DNA of 64,000 nucleotides from Reyranella sp. (GTDB taxonomy: Bacteria > Pseudomonadota > Alphaproteobacteria > Reyranellales > Reyranellaceae), in the NCBI RefSeq assembly GCF_030651995.1, contig NZ_JAUSBN010000073.1:1-64000 (forward strand), written 5' to 3'. Under the pieces are notes generated by a model. The model saw only the letters and a program-made list of their open reading frames with translations, did not search any database and was not told where the DNA came from. Positions 1-9,274 of this stretch are shown piece after piece; the stretch's first letter is position 1; each line of letters opens with the position of its first letter. The translations under genes and the position numbers were made by a program.

Positions 1-38
1 TGGCGTAGCGGCTTTCCGCTTCAAGTCGACCCGCACGC

Positions 39-148
39 CCTCATCCTGAGGAGCGGCCGCAGGCCGCGTCTCGAAGGATCGGCAACAGGCTCGGTGCTCG
101 TGCCCATGCTTCGAGACGCGTCCCGATGGGACGCTCCTCAGCATGAGG
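39..148. repeat. Dispersed palindromic repeat, family A, copy 1
   Basis: The ends form an inverted pair (CCTCATCCTGAGGAGC at the left, GCTCCTCAGCATGAGG at the right). The interior carries a second inverted pair around TCTCGAAGGAT and ATGCTTCGAGA. The same element, inverted, is at 14845-14954, and a 26-base internal stretch is identical between the two. Nothing in it looks coding. It sits just downstream of the MFS gene that ends at 184, so the RNA could fold into a long hairpin at that transcript's 3' end. Confidence 0.8.
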
Positions 149-183
149 TCGGTGGTGGTGATTCTATCGGACGCTGAAGAGCT

Positions 184-1461
184 CTAGCTCTTCAGCGCCG
201 CCTGCCGGGCGCGCAGCTCGTCGCTGGGGCGGATGTCGCGCGAGCGGCTGTAGACGGTGAGGGCGACCAGCAGCACCACGACCATGAAGCCGAACAGGGT
301 GCGGTAGGCCTCCTCGGAGCGGGCGCCGTCGGGCAGGGGTGCGAAGGCGCCGACGATGATGCCGGACAGGGTCTGCATGCAGGCGACGCCCAGCATGACG
401 CTGGTGTTCATGGTGGCGATGCCGCGGCCGATCAGCCGGTCGGGGAAGATGCCGCGGCCATGCGTCATCACCATGGTGCTGGAGGCGCTCAGGAAGCCGA
501 TGCCGACGATGGCGCCCACGGCGACCCAGAGCGGCGCCTTCGCCCAGAAGGTGAGCGTCGCCAGGATCGCGGCGATCAGCAAAGTGCCGGCGATGGCGAT
601 GCGCTTGCGCGTGTCGAATACGCGGTCGAGCGGGCTGATGGTCAGCATGCCGATCTGATAGGCGATCACCGCGACCAGCAGCACGTTGCCGGACTCGACG
701 CGCGTCAGCCCATGGACTTCGCGCAGGAACGGGCCGCCCCACAGGCCCTGCACGGTGAAAGTGCAGGCATAGTTGCAGAAATTGAGCGTGAGGATGAACT
801 TGAGCTGAGGGTTCTTCAGCACCTCGCCCAGGCCCTGGATCATCTCGGCCGCGGTCTCCGGCGTGCGCGCGAGGAAGGGATGGCCAGGCGGCGCGTCGCG
901 CACGATCACCCACACGCCGAGCGCCGCCAGCGCGGTAAAGACGACCATCAGCCCGAACACGCCGCGCCAGCCGATCATCTCCGTGCCCCAGGCGAGCGGC
1001 GTGGTGGCGAGCAGGTTGCCCAGCAACCCGACCGACAGCACGATTCCGGCCAGGGTCGCGAACCGGTCGGGTGGGAACCAGCGCGAAATCACCACCATGC
1101 TGCCGATCAGCATGACGCCGAAACCGGCGCCCATCAGGGCCCGGCCCGCGAGCAGCTGCGGCCAGGCCGGCGCCAGGGTGAACAGCGCCGCGCCGATCAC
1201 CGCGACCACGAGCATGCCGGTCACGGTGCGTCGCGGCCCGTAGCGGTCGAACAGGAAGCCGCAGGGGATCTGCATGGCCGAGAAGCCGAAGAAGAAGGCG
1301 CCGGTCAGCGCGCCCAGCGCCTCCGGCCCGATGCCGAGGTCGCGCATCAGATCGAGCCCGATCGTGACGTTGGCCGCGCGGAAGAAATGGCTCGCGACAT
1401 AGGCGGTCGCCAGGGTCGCCACGATGATGACGGCCTGCCGCCGGATGCCGGGCGACATCAC
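184..1461 (-). CDS. MFS transporter (12-TM permease)
   Basis: A 425-residue integral membrane protein of the major facilitator superfamily. About twelve hydrophobic segments run from residue 10 to residue 405. The loop after helix 2 carries the family signature (GFLFDRYGPRRTV, about residues 67-79), and a central loop near residues 190-215 separates the two six-helix halves. Length is normal for the family. GTG at 1461 and ATG at 1458 are adjacent start choices; AGAGGAA a few bases upstream serves either. It is divergent from the MFS gene at 1650. The substrate cannot be read from sequence; the overall look is of an organic-anion or metabolite permease. Confidence 0.9.
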   Translation of the reverse strand: MMSPGIRRQAVIIVATLATAYVASHFFRAANVTIGLDLMRDLGIGPEALGALTGAFFFGFSAMQIPCGFLFDRYGPRRTVTGMLVVAVIGAALFTLAPAWPQLLAGRALMGAGFGVMLIGSMVVISRWFPPDRFATLAGIVLSVGLLGNLLATTPLAWGTEMIGWRGVFGLMVVFTALAALGVWVIVRDAPPGHPFLARTPETAAEMIQGLGEVLKNPQLKFILTLNFCNYACTFTVQGLWGGPFLREVHGLTRVESGNVLLVAVIAYQIGMLTISPLDRVFDTRKRIAIAGTLLIAAILATLTFWAKAPLWVAVGAIVGIGFLSASSTMVMTHGRGIFPDRLIGRGIATMNTSVMLGVACMQTLSGIIVGAFAPLPDGARSEEAYRTLFGFMVVVLLVALTVYSRSRDIRPSDELRARQAALKS

Positions 1462-1649
1462 GAAGCGTTTCCTCTTTCCATTCCCGCTTTCTTACCCGGC
1501 CGGGCCGGTGGTGCGTTGGTCTTGACTGCCAGTGCTATCGACAGAGGAGGGGCGCTGCAATCGCGGCGCGCATCATCATTCCGCCCGCCGGATGCGGTTG
1601 CGGCGACGCGGCTTCTTCCGTCGGGGCATGTGGGGCGGCTACACACGCA

Positions 1650-3092
1650 GTGACCATGGTCTCCCTCGAACCGCCGCCGCTGCGCTCCCTCGAACGACTG
1701 GCCATCCATCCATGGCTGATCGTCGGCGTCACCTGTGCCGGTGCGTTCATCGGGCAGCTCGATGCCAGCATCGTGCAACTGGCTCTTCCGCGGCTGGCGG
1801 AGGGGTTCGACGTCCGGGTCGACGCGGTGCGCTGGGTCGCGATCGCCTACCTGCTGGCCTTTGCCGCCAGCCTCGCCGTGTCGGGCCGGGTCTCGGAAAT
1901 GATGGGTCGCAAGCTGCCCTATCTCCTGGGGTTCGCGCTGTTCACCCTGGCCTCACTGCTCTGCGGCTGGGCGGAGACGCTGGACCAGCTGGTGGCGCTG
2001 CGGGCGCTGCAGGGCGTGGGCGGCGGGCTGCTGGGCGCCAACAGCATGACGATCCTGGTGACCGCGGTGCCCCAGGACAAGCGTCCGCACGCCATCGGCT
2101 GGTTCACCACGGCGCAAGCGGTGGGCGTCAGCACCGGTCCGATCGTCGGCGGCTTTCTGCTCGAACTGCTCGGCTGGCGCTGGATCTTCTGGGCGGCGGT
2201 GCCGTTCGGTCTGCTGGCCTTCGTGCTGGGCTGGCTGGTCCTGCCGCGCTCGCGGGACGAGGACGTGAAGCGGGACGAGACCTTCGATCTCGCGGGCGCC
2301 GTGTTGCTGGTGCCGGCGGTCGGGCTGGGCGTGCTCGCGCTGACGCAGGTTTCCGTCTGGCCGCTCGCGTCGCCGTCGATGCTGGCGTGCGCGGCCGCGT
2401 CGGTCCTGTTCCTCGTGCTGTTCCTGCGGCGCGAGAGGAAGACGCGCTGGCCGGTCGTCGACATCGAGCTGTTCCGCTCGCGCGACTTCTCGGCGGGCTT
2501 CGTCGGCGTGGTGATGGGCTATGCGCTGCTCTATGGCATGCTGTTCCTGATGTCCTTCGCCTTCGTGAAGGGGCTCGCCAACAGCGCGCATGTCGCGGGG
2601 CTGAAGCTTGCCACCATCCCGATCCTGCTGGGGCTGGTCGCGCCGCTCGCCGCACGGCTCGCCTCGCGTTTCACCGCGCGGCGGGTGGGCGCGGCCGGCA
2701 TGGCGCTGTGCCTGGCGGCGATCCTCGCGCTCGTCGCCATCGCCTTCGGGCCCGACCGGCTGGTGGTGCGCCTGGTCGCGCTTGCTTTGTTCGGCGCGGG
2801 CCTCGGCCTGTTCCTGGCGCCCAACAGCCACGCCACAATCGATGCCGCACCCAGGGGCCACGCCTCGTCGGCTGGCGGTCTGGTCAATCTCGGCCGGGTG
2901 CTGGGAAGCTGCATCGGCGTCTCGGCGGCCTCCTCGACCCTGTCGTGGCGCCTCGGTCTCTCGGGCAGTGCCGACCGGATGGGGCCGGCCTTCGTCGAGG
3001 CGGTGGCCGGCAGCCTGTTCGTGCTGGCGGCCTTCGCCCTCGTGGCGATCGGGGCGTCGCTGGTGTCCCGGCCAAAGGCCTCGGCATCGTAA
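1650..3092 (+). CDS. MFS transporter, DHA2-like (14-TM drug:H+ antiporter family)
   Basis: A 480-residue permease resembling the DHA2 (EmrB/QacA) branch. Helix 1 carries the typical LDASIVQLALPRL motif (about residues 37-49), the loop after helix 2 has GRVSEMMGRKLPYL, and motif C-like STGPIVGGFLLELLGWRW lies near residues 156-173. Family members expel hydrophobic drugs or metabolites using the proton gradient. Start is GTG at 1650, or ATG at 1656 two codons later; neither has a strong ribosome-binding site. The 188-bp gap to the upstream divergent MFS gene must hold both promoters. No HlyD/EmrA-type adaptor gene is adjacent, so it probably works alone in the inner membrane. Confidence 0.88.
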   Translation: MTMVSLEPPPLRSLERLAIHPWLIVGVTCAGAFIGQLDASIVQLALPRLAEGFDVRVDAVRWVAIAYLLAFAASLAVSGRVSEMMGRKLPYLLGFALFTLASLLCGWAETLDQLVALRALQGVGGGLLGANSMTILVTAVPQDKRPHAIGWFTTAQAVGVSTGPIVGGFLLELLGWRWIFWAAVPFGLLAFVLGWLVLPRSRDEDVKRDETFDLAGAVLLVPAVGLGVLALTQVSVWPLASPSMLACAAASVLFLVLFLRRERKTRWPVVDIELFRSRDFSAGFVGVVMGYALLYGMLFLMSFAFVKGLANSAHVAGLKLATIPILLGLVAPLAARLASRFTARRVGAAGMALCLAAILALVAIAFGPDRLVVRLVALALFGAGLGLFLAPNSHATIDAAPRGHASSAGGLVNLGRVLGSCIGVSAASSTLSWRLGLSGSADRMGPAFVEAVAGSLFVLAAFALVAIGASLVSRPKASAS

Positions 3093-3108
3093 GTCAGCCG
3101 TCGGCTGC

Positions 3109-3990
3109 TCAAGGCAGGTCGAGAAGGCGCGCCCTGGCGACGGCGACGGGATCGCGTCGGGCGTTGTAGATGCTCAAGGAGAGTTCAGCGCCGTCCTTGC
3201 GATGGCCTTCGATGCTCAGCACATCGTCGCGCTGGAGCATGCGCGTGAACACCGCGTCGAGCTGTCCGCGTGAGATCCAGGCGTCGTTGCCGAAAATGTC
3301 CTGTGCGAAGCGGGACAGGTAGGCGAAGGACATCATCGCTGCCGGGATCGCCACCCGCGCGCCCAGCGCCTGCGCCAGGTGATCGTGCGTGTGATAGTTC
3401 TCGGCCGGCAGGCTGAACAGGCGCGACTTCTCCAGCGACAGTTCGATGCGGCGGGGCGGAAGCTCGCTCGGGGATGTCGCAACAGGCGTTGGGGAAGGCG
3501 CTGCCGTGTGCGGCACGCTCTCGCTGCGGATCGCGCAGCCATGGTCATAGACGGCCAGCGGTTCGCCGTCGGCATCGAAGAACGACGCGCGCATGACGAT
3601 GAAGTGGCGCCCGCGCCGGCGATATTTCTCCGTCACCGCGACGTCGGCGCGGATCGGGCGGCCGAGGCGGAACGGCCGCAGGAAGCGCGCCGACGATTTG
3701 CCGTGCAGGAATGGCGTGCCGACCAGATGTCCGTGGCGTTGACGAAACAGGCCGAAATGTCCGATCTCCCCCGGCGCGCGCAGGTAGAAGCCGGACGGAA
3801 ACCACATGTACGTCGACAGGAACAGCGGATGTACGAGCGCGTCCGCGGGATCGCCCACCAGCCAGCCGCTTTCGTCCTCGACGGCATAGGCGAACTTCCG
3901 CACCTGCTCGATCGCCGGGTTGAAGAAGGTCGAGCCCAGCGGCAGGGGAACGGGCAGGTCGTCGAACGTCGGGGCGGCAATCTCTGTCAT
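3109..3990 (-). CDS. MaoC-like hotdog-fold protein (putative acyl-CoA hydratase/dehydratase)
   Basis: A protein of about 293 residues with the look of a double-hotdog MaoC-type protein: an N-terminal half rich in short strands (GTPFLHG, RPIRADVAVTEKYRRRGRHF) and a C-terminal half with NYHTHDHLAQALG, resembling the hydratase loop that binds the acyl-CoA thioester. This suggests activity on enoyl- or hydroxyacyl-CoA, but the catalytic Asp/His pair is not certain by eye. The ATG at 3990 is chosen; in-frame GTG codons at 4005 and 3999 would add a few residues. It is convergent with the MFS gene ending at 3092. The substrate is unknown. Confidence 0.6.
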   Translation of the reverse strand: MTEIAAPTFDDLPVPLPLGSTFFNPAIEQVRKFAYAVEDESGWLVGDPADALVHPLFLSTYMWFPSGFYLRAPGEIGHFGLFRQRHGHLVGTPFLHGKSSARFLRPFRLGRPIRADVAVTEKYRRRGRHFIVMRASFFDADGEPLAVYDHGCAIRSESVPHTAAPSPTPVATSPSELPPRRIELSLEKSRLFSLPAENYHTHDHLAQALGARVAIPAAMMSFAYLSRFAQDIFGNDAWISRGQLDAVFTRMLQRDDVLSIEGHRKDGAELSLSIYNARRDPVAVARARLLDLP

Positions 3991-4062
3991 GTGGCTCACG
4001 AACACGTAAGGGTTCGTGCCGTCCGATGCAAAGCGGACGATGAAACCGTGCCGCCGTGGCCG

Positions 4063-4575
4063 CTACCTCGGCTTCGGCTTGCACGCCGCCAGTTCCCGGC
4101 GGCGGGCGGCGTCTTCCAATTCGTGCCGGTTTGCTGGCGTCCGATTACACCAGTTCAAATGCTGAACCAGGTTCGAACTCCACCGCATCCCTTCGAAGAC
4201 GCAATCCGACTCCAGCGACTGGGCAAGCTCGACCTGCGATCGTGACCTGGCCGCGTACTCCCTGCAGTTCTTGATCGGAACCGCCCCGGAGTCGCCCCGG
4301 CATGTCACCAGGGCCTTGCGACGCTCGTCGTCCTCACGTCCACGCTCGCGTGGCGACGCGACTTTGCACCACGCCATATGGTCGGCCGCGTCGATGCTCC
4401 AGCGCCCACCCGTAAAGCTGCAGCCGGTCGCCATCTGAACCTGGCTCGTCGCCCTTGCCACGTAATCGGGGCAGCTTTCGATGGAGAGCGGGCCAAAGGA
4501 GCCCTGGGCAAGGACCGGCGTGACCGCCGACAGCGAGAGGGACGCGGCGCAAACCGTCAAGACCCTGTAGTTCAT
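4063..4575 (-). CDS. Secreted protein with two tandem cysteine/tryptophan repeats
   Basis: A 170-residue protein, not recognised as a named family. Residues 1-24 form a signal peptide ending in PVLAQ. The mature part contains two similar modules: SCPDYVARATSQVQ...CSFTGGRWSI...HMAWC and NCREYAARSRSQVE...CVFEGMRWSS...HLNWC. Each carries three cysteines, a conserved Tyr-x-Ala-Arg, a Gly-x-Arg-Trp-Ser and a His-x-x-Trp-Cys ending, so disulfide-stabilised periplasmic modules are likely. ATG at 4575 is preceded by GGAGAG and opens the signal peptide, which decides the start. It is divergent from the RND pump genes with 223 bp between; there is no evidence of functional linkage. Confidence 0.72.
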   Translation of the reverse strand: MNYRVLTVCAASLSLSAVTPVLAQGSFGPLSIESCPDYVARATSQVQMATGCSFTGGRWSIDAADHMAWCKVASPRERGREDDERRKALVTCRGDSGAVPIKNCREYAARSRSQVELAQSLESDCVFEGMRWSSNLVQHLNWCNRTPANRHELEDAARRRELAACKPKPR

Positions 4576-4798
4576 GTCATTCTCTCCACCGTCGCGCCTG
4601 TAACGCCGCGCCGTCGGTCGCGTTCCGTCGCGTTGGAGGTCCTCGTCACCGCCCCCGGCGCTTCGTCGAGCAATCGCCATCTACTTCGTTGCAAAAGGAT
4701 ATTGAATAAGTCATGCAGCCTGTCTGGCTTGGACGTATGGTGTGTGACGCTCAGAGGCCCGTTCGGCGTCGGTTTCGACAAGGACTTGGAGTTGCGAG

Positions 4799-5968
4799 AT
4801 GAGATACGGGGCGCGCGGTTTTGGGCAGCTTTCCCTTGCTCTCGGTCGACGGCTTGTCGGACTGCTTCCCGGTCTTCTTCTCGGCCTCTCCTTCGTCCTG
4901 CCGGTCGGCGCCCAGACGAAATCCGCCGACAACGCGCCGCCGGTCGTGCTGGTGCGGCCGGTCGAGGTGCGGACGCTGGCGCCGCAGTCGGAATATGTCG
5001 GCCGGCTCGCCGTGTTCGAAAAGGTCGAGCTGCGCGCCCGAGTCAAGGGCGTGCTCGGCAAGCGGGAATTCGCCGACGGCACCAAGGTGACGGAAGGCCA
5101 GCTCCTGTTCACCATCGACCCCACGTCCTACCGCATCGCGGTGAACCAGAAGCGGGCGCTGCGTGACGGGGCGCAGGCGGCGCTGATCAATGCCGAGGCG
5201 CAGCTCAAGCGGGCGGCCGAGCTGCTGCGTACCAACAACGTCTCGCAGGTCTCCTATGACCAGCGGCTGGCCGAGCAGCTGCAGGCCAAGGCCACGCTCG
5301 ACGACGCCGAAGCGCAGCTCGAGGATGCCGAACTGCAGCTCTCCTACACGAAGATCGCGGCGCCGATTGCCGGCCTGATCGGCCGCTCCTCCGTGTCGCC
5401 GGGCAACCTCGTCGGGCCGGAATCGGGCGTTCTCGCCACCATCGTGAACGAGCGGCAGATCCGCGCCCTGTTCTCGGTCCCCCAGGTAGACCTGCTGAAC
5501 GTGCGCCGCGACCTGCGCGCCGGCGAGCCGCTTGCCGTGCGGCTGCGCCTCGCCGACGGCAAGCTGTACCCCGAGAAGGGCAAGGTCGACTTCATCGACG
5601 TCGCGGTCGATCCCACGACCGACGGGCAGATGGCGCGCGCGGTGTTCGACAATGCCGACGAGCTGCTGACCGACGGCCAGACGGTGCGGGTGATCGTCGA
5701 GGGCAACGAACCGGCCAAGGTGATGGTGGTGCCGCTGGCCGCGATGGCGATCGACCAGACCGGCCGCTACGTCTACGTCGTCGACGGCAAGGGCGTCGTC
5801 GAGCAGCGCCGCATCACCGTCGACTTCGTGCGCGACGGCATGATCGCGGTGGCGAGCGGCCTCAAGGAGGGCGACCGGGTCATCGTGCAGGGCCAGCAGC
5901 GGGTGCGCGCGGGAATGGCGGTCGAGGCGCAGCCGGCGCCGGCCGCCGCCGGCCAGCCGAAGCGCTGA
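4799..5968 (+). CDS. RND efflux periplasmic adaptor subunit (MexA/AcrA-like)
   Basis: A 389-residue membrane-fusion protein. An N-terminal signal/anchor (about residues 17-40) is followed by a biotinyl-lipoyl-like segment, an alpha-helical hairpin rich in Ala, Gln and Leu (about residues 120-180), a second lipoyl half (SVSPGNLVGPESGVLATIV) and beta-barrel and membrane-proximal domains. It would bridge the inner-membrane RND pump and an outer-membrane channel. GGAG lies upstream of the ATG. The pump gene follows after 4 bp, so the two are co-transcribed. No outer-membrane TolC-type gene or TetR-type repressor is adjacent, so the channel is probably encoded elsewhere. Confidence 0.93.
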   Translation: MRYGARGFGQLSLALGRRLVGLLPGLLLGLSFVLPVGAQTKSADNAPPVVLVRPVEVRTLAPQSEYVGRLAVFEKVELRARVKGVLGKREFADGTKVTEGQLLFTIDPTSYRIAVNQKRALRDGAQAALINAEAQLKRAAELLRTNNVSQVSYDQRLAEQLQAKATLDDAEAQLEDAELQLSYTKIAAPIAGLIGRSSVSPGNLVGPESGVLATIVNERQIRALFSVPQVDLLNVRRDLRAGEPLAVRLRLADGKLYPEKGKVDFIDVAVDPTTDGQMARAVFDNADELLTDGQTVRVIVEGNEPAKVMVVPLAAMAIDQTGRYVYVVDGKGVVEQRRITVDFVRDGMIAVASGLKEGDRVIVQGQQRVRAGMAVEAQPAPAAAGQPKR

Positions 5969-5972
5969 TCCC

Positions 5973-8900
5973 ATGGGCATCGCCGCCGTCTTCATCCGCC
6001 GCCCGCGGCTCGCCTTCGTCGTCTCCGCGATCATGGTCATCGCGGGCCTGCTGGCGCTGGGCAGCCTGCCGATCGCGCAGTTCCCCAACATCGTGCCGCC
6101 GGAAGTTACCGTCACGACCAGCTATCCCGGCGCCTCGGCCCAGGTGGTCGAGGAGAGCGTGGCGCAGATCATCGAGCGCAACGTCAACGGCGTCGAGAAC
6201 ATGATCTCGATGAAGTCGACCTCGGGCAGCGACGGCAGCTACGCCCTCAGCGTCTACTTCAAGGTGGGTTCGAACCCGCAGGACCACACGGTCAACGTCA
6301 ACAACCGCATCAACCGCGCCATGCCGCAGCTTCCCGACGAGGTGCAGCGCAACGGCGTGCTGGTGAAGAAGCAGTCGTCGGCCCTGCTGCAGGTGGTCGC
6401 CGTCTATTCGCCCAAGGGCACGCGCGACGCGCTGTTCCTGTCGAACTTCGCCACCATCAACGTGCTCGACGCCATGCAGCGCGTGCCGGGCGTCGGCTCG
6501 GCCGGCCTGTTCGGCGGGCTCGACTATGCCATGCGCGTGTGGCTCGACCTCGACCGCATGTCGAGCCTCGGCGTCACCTCGCAGGACGTGGTGAAGGCGA
6601 TCGAGGCCAAGAACATGCAGGCCGCCGTCGGCCGGGTCGGCGCCGCGCCGCTGCTCGACGGAGTCGACTTCCAGCTCAACATCACGGCCAAGGGCCGGCT
6701 CACCTCGCCCGAGGAGTTCGGCAACATCACCGTGCGCGCGAACCCGGACGGCGCATTGCTGCGCATCCGCGACATCGGCCGGGTCGAGCTGGGCTCGGCC
6801 AATGCCGACGTCACCACGCGCTACAACGGCAAGCCGGCGGCCGGCATCAACATCTACCAGCTTGCGGGCGCCAATGCGCTGGCCACCGCCGAGGGCGTGC
6901 GCCAGGTGCTGAAGGACCTCGAGGACCGGCTGCCCGAGGATGTCGCCTTCGAGGTGATGTACGACACGACGGTGTTCGTCGAGGCGACGATCCACAGCGT
7001 GGTGAAGACCCTGATCGAGGCCTTCGTCCTGGTCGCCATCGTGGTCTTCCTGTTCCTGGGCAGCCTGCGGGCGACGCTGATCCCCATCATCGCCGTGCCG
7101 GTGGCGCTGATCGGCACCTTCGCGGTGATGCAGATGATGGGCTTCTCGCTCAACACCGTATCGCTGCTGGCGCTGGTGCTGGCCATCGGCATCGTGGTCG
7201 ACGACGCCATCGTCGTGGTCGAGGCGGTCGAGCACACACTGGAGAAGGAGCCCCATCTCACGCCGGCCGAGGCCACCGAGAAGGCGATGGCCGAGGTCAC
7301 GGGGCCGATCATCGCCATCACCCTGGTGCTGCTGTCGGTGTTCATCCCGACGGCCTTCATGCCGGGCATCGCCGGCAAGCTCTACCAGCAGTTCGCGCTC
7401 ACCATCTCGGTCGCCATGGTGATCTCGGCGATCAACGCGCTGTCGCTTTCCCCGGCGCTATGCGCGCTGCTGCTCACCCGTCGCGGCGCGCCGCGCGGCC
7501 TGATGGCCCGCCTTCAGCGCGGCATCGATGCCACGCGCAACGGCTACCTGAAGCTCGCGGGACCGCTGATCCGGCGGAGCGTGCTGGCGGTCGGCCTCGT
7601 GGCGCTGTTCGCGCTCGCCACCGGCGGGCTGCTGCGGATCGTGCCCACCGGCTTCCTGCCGGAGGAGGACCAGTCCTCCTTCATGGCCGAGATCCAGCTG
7701 CCCGACGCCGCCTCGACCAGCCGCACCCTGGAGGCGGTGACCGAGGTCGAGGCCATGCTGACCGGCCAGCCGTGGCTGCAGAACTTCTTCACCGTGAGCG
7801 GCACCAGCCTGCTCGACGGGCTGAACCTGCCCAACCGCGCCATGATGATCGTCTCGCTGAAGCCCTATGCCGAGCGGCCCGGTCACGAGATGTCGGCCTT
7901 CGCGGTGCTGGAGCGGCTCAACAAGGCATTCCAGCGCGTGGCCGCGGCCAACGTCTATGCCTTCAACCCGCCGCCGATCGCGGGGCTGGGCAACTCCGCG
8001 GGCTTCGAGTTCGAGGTCCAGAGCCTGACCGGTGCGCCGCCGGAGGAGATCGTGGCGGTGGCGCGCGGCGTCATCAACGCGGCGCAGTCTGCGCCCGAGC
8101 TTGCCGGCGTCTTCACCACCTACAGCGCCTCGACGCCGCAGATCCGGCTCGAGCTCGACCGCGACCGCGCCGAGACGCTGGGCGTCGCCATCCCCGACAT
8201 CTTCGCGGCGCTGCAGACGGCGATGGGCAGCCGCAACGTCAACAACTTCAACATGTTCGGCCGCACCTGGACGGTGCGCGTGCAGGCCGATGCCGCCGAC
8301 CGCCGCACCGTCGAGGACGTGAACCGCGTGCGCGTGCGCTCGTCGAGCGGCACGCTGGTGCCGCTGCAGGCGATGGCGACGCTGGAACTCACGACGGCGC
8401 CGGCCACCATCAACCGCTACAACAATTTGCGCTCGGTGACGCTGAACGGCGCGCCGGCCGCGGGCTATTCCTCGGGCGAGGCGATCGCGGCGATGGAGCG
8501 GGTGGCGCGCGCCAGCCTGCCGCCGGGCTACGGCTTCCAGTGGGCCGGCACCGCGCAGCAGGAGAAGGAGGCGGGCAGCCAGACCGGCTTCGTGCTCGCG
8601 CTCGCGGTGCTGTTCGCCTACCTGTTCCTGGTCGGCCTCTACGAGAGCCTGGCGCTGCCGGTGGCGGCATTGCTGTCGGTGATCGTCGGCCTGTTCGGCG
8701 CGCTGGCCGCGCTGTGGCTGACCGGCCTCGCCAACAACATCTACGCCCAGATCGGCATCGTCGTGCTGATCGCGCTGGCGGCCAAGAACGCCATCCTGGT
8801 GATCGAGGTCGCCATGCACGAGCGGGCGGGCGGCAGCGACCCGGTGACGGCCGCCACCGCGGCCGCCGGCCAGCGCTTCCGCGCCGTGATGATGACCTCC

Positions 8901-9131
8901 TTCGCCTTCATCCTGGGCCTCGTGCCGCTGGTGATCGCCTCGGGAGCGGGTGCCGCGACCCAGCGCGCGGTCGGCACCGCCGTGTTCGGCGGCATGCTGG
9001 CCTCCGCCTGCCTCGGCATCTTCGTCATCCCGGGCCTCTACGTCGCCTTCGAGAAGATGCGGCGGGCCGTGCCCGAACTGCTGCGCAGGCCCTTTCGCCG
9101 TCTTGAGCCCCCGGAGAAGGGCCAGCGCTGA
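5973..9131 (+). CDS. RND multidrug efflux permease (MexB/AcrB-like, HAE1)
   Basis: A 1052-residue inner-membrane proton antiporter, full family length. Helix 1 is followed by the PIAQFPNIVPPEVTV pore-domain start. Transmembrane helix 4 holds the paired aspartates (GIVVDDAIVVVE, about residues 405-416), and helix 10 holds the relay lysine in LAAKNAILVIE. Two large periplasmic loops, about residues 40-335 and 560-865, form the porter and docking domains. Family members export hydrophobic and amphiphilic compounds from the periplasm. It begins 4 bp after the adaptor gene. The downstream 143 bp before the next gene shows no clear terminator. The substrate range cannot be read from sequence. Confidence 0.95.
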   Translation: MGIAAVFIRRPRLAFVVSAIMVIAGLLALGSLPIAQFPNIVPPEVTVTTSYPGASAQVVEESVAQIIERNVNGVENMISMKSTSGSDGSYALSVYFKVGSNPQDHTVNVNNRINRAMPQLPDEVQRNGVLVKKQSSALLQVVAVYSPKGTRDALFLSNFATINVLDAMQRVPGVGSAGLFGGLDYAMRVWLDLDRMSSLGVTSQDVVKAIEAKNMQAAVGRVGAAPLLDGVDFQLNITAKGRLTSPEEFGNITVRANPDGALLRIRDIGRVELGSANADVTTRYNGKPAAGINIYQLAGANALATAEGVRQVLKDLEDRLPEDVAFEVMYDTTVFVEATIHSVVKTLIEAFVLVAIVVFLFLGSLRATLIPIIAVPVALIGTFAVMQMMGFSLNTVSLLALVLAIGIVVDDAIVVVEAVEHTLEKEPHLTPAEATEKAMAEVTGPIIAITLVLLSVFIPTAFMPGIAGKLYQQFALTISVAMVISAINALSLSPALCALLLTRRGAPRGLMARLQRGIDATRNGYLKLAGPLIRRSVLAVGLVALFALATGGLLRIVPTGFLPEEDQSSFMAEIQLPDAASTSRTLEAVTEVEAMLTGQPWLQNFFTVSGTSLLDGLNLPNRAMMIVSLKPYAERPGHEMSAFAVLERLNKAFQRVAAANVYAFNPPPIAGLGNSAGFEFEVQSLTGAPPEEIVAVARGVINAAQSAPELAGVFTTYSASTPQIRLELDRDRAETLGVAIPDIFAALQTAMGSRNVNNFNMFGRTWTVRVQADAADRRTVEDVNRVRVRSSSGTLVPLQAMATLELTTAPATINRYNNLRSVTLNGAPAAGYSSGEAIAAMERVARASLPPGYGFQWAGTAQQEKEAGSQTGFVLALAVLFAYLFLVGLYESLALPVAALLSVIVGLFGALAALWLTGLANNIYAQIGIVVLIALAAKNAILVIEVAMHERAGGSDPVTAATAAAGQRFRAVMMTSFAFILGLVPLVIASGAGAATQRAVGTAVFGGMLASACLGIFVIPGLYVAFEKMRRAVPELLRRPFRRLEPPEKGQR

Positions 9132-9274
9132 AGCCTCGGCCCGTTGCGGCGCAACGGGCATCGGCGGCCTAGCCGCCATGCAGCCGCCGCCGTAGCCAAT
9201 TCATATCGTCCCGCCGACACTGCCTGCCGCGCCACCGCTTCCGGAGGTGCCAATGAGAAGGTTGGGGAAACGAC

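Noticed and set aside
5880..9179. Long open frames on the minus strand opposite the RND permease
   Set aside because: They are rich in Arg, His, Gln and Gly with no domain, and mirror the GC-rich codons of the real gene.
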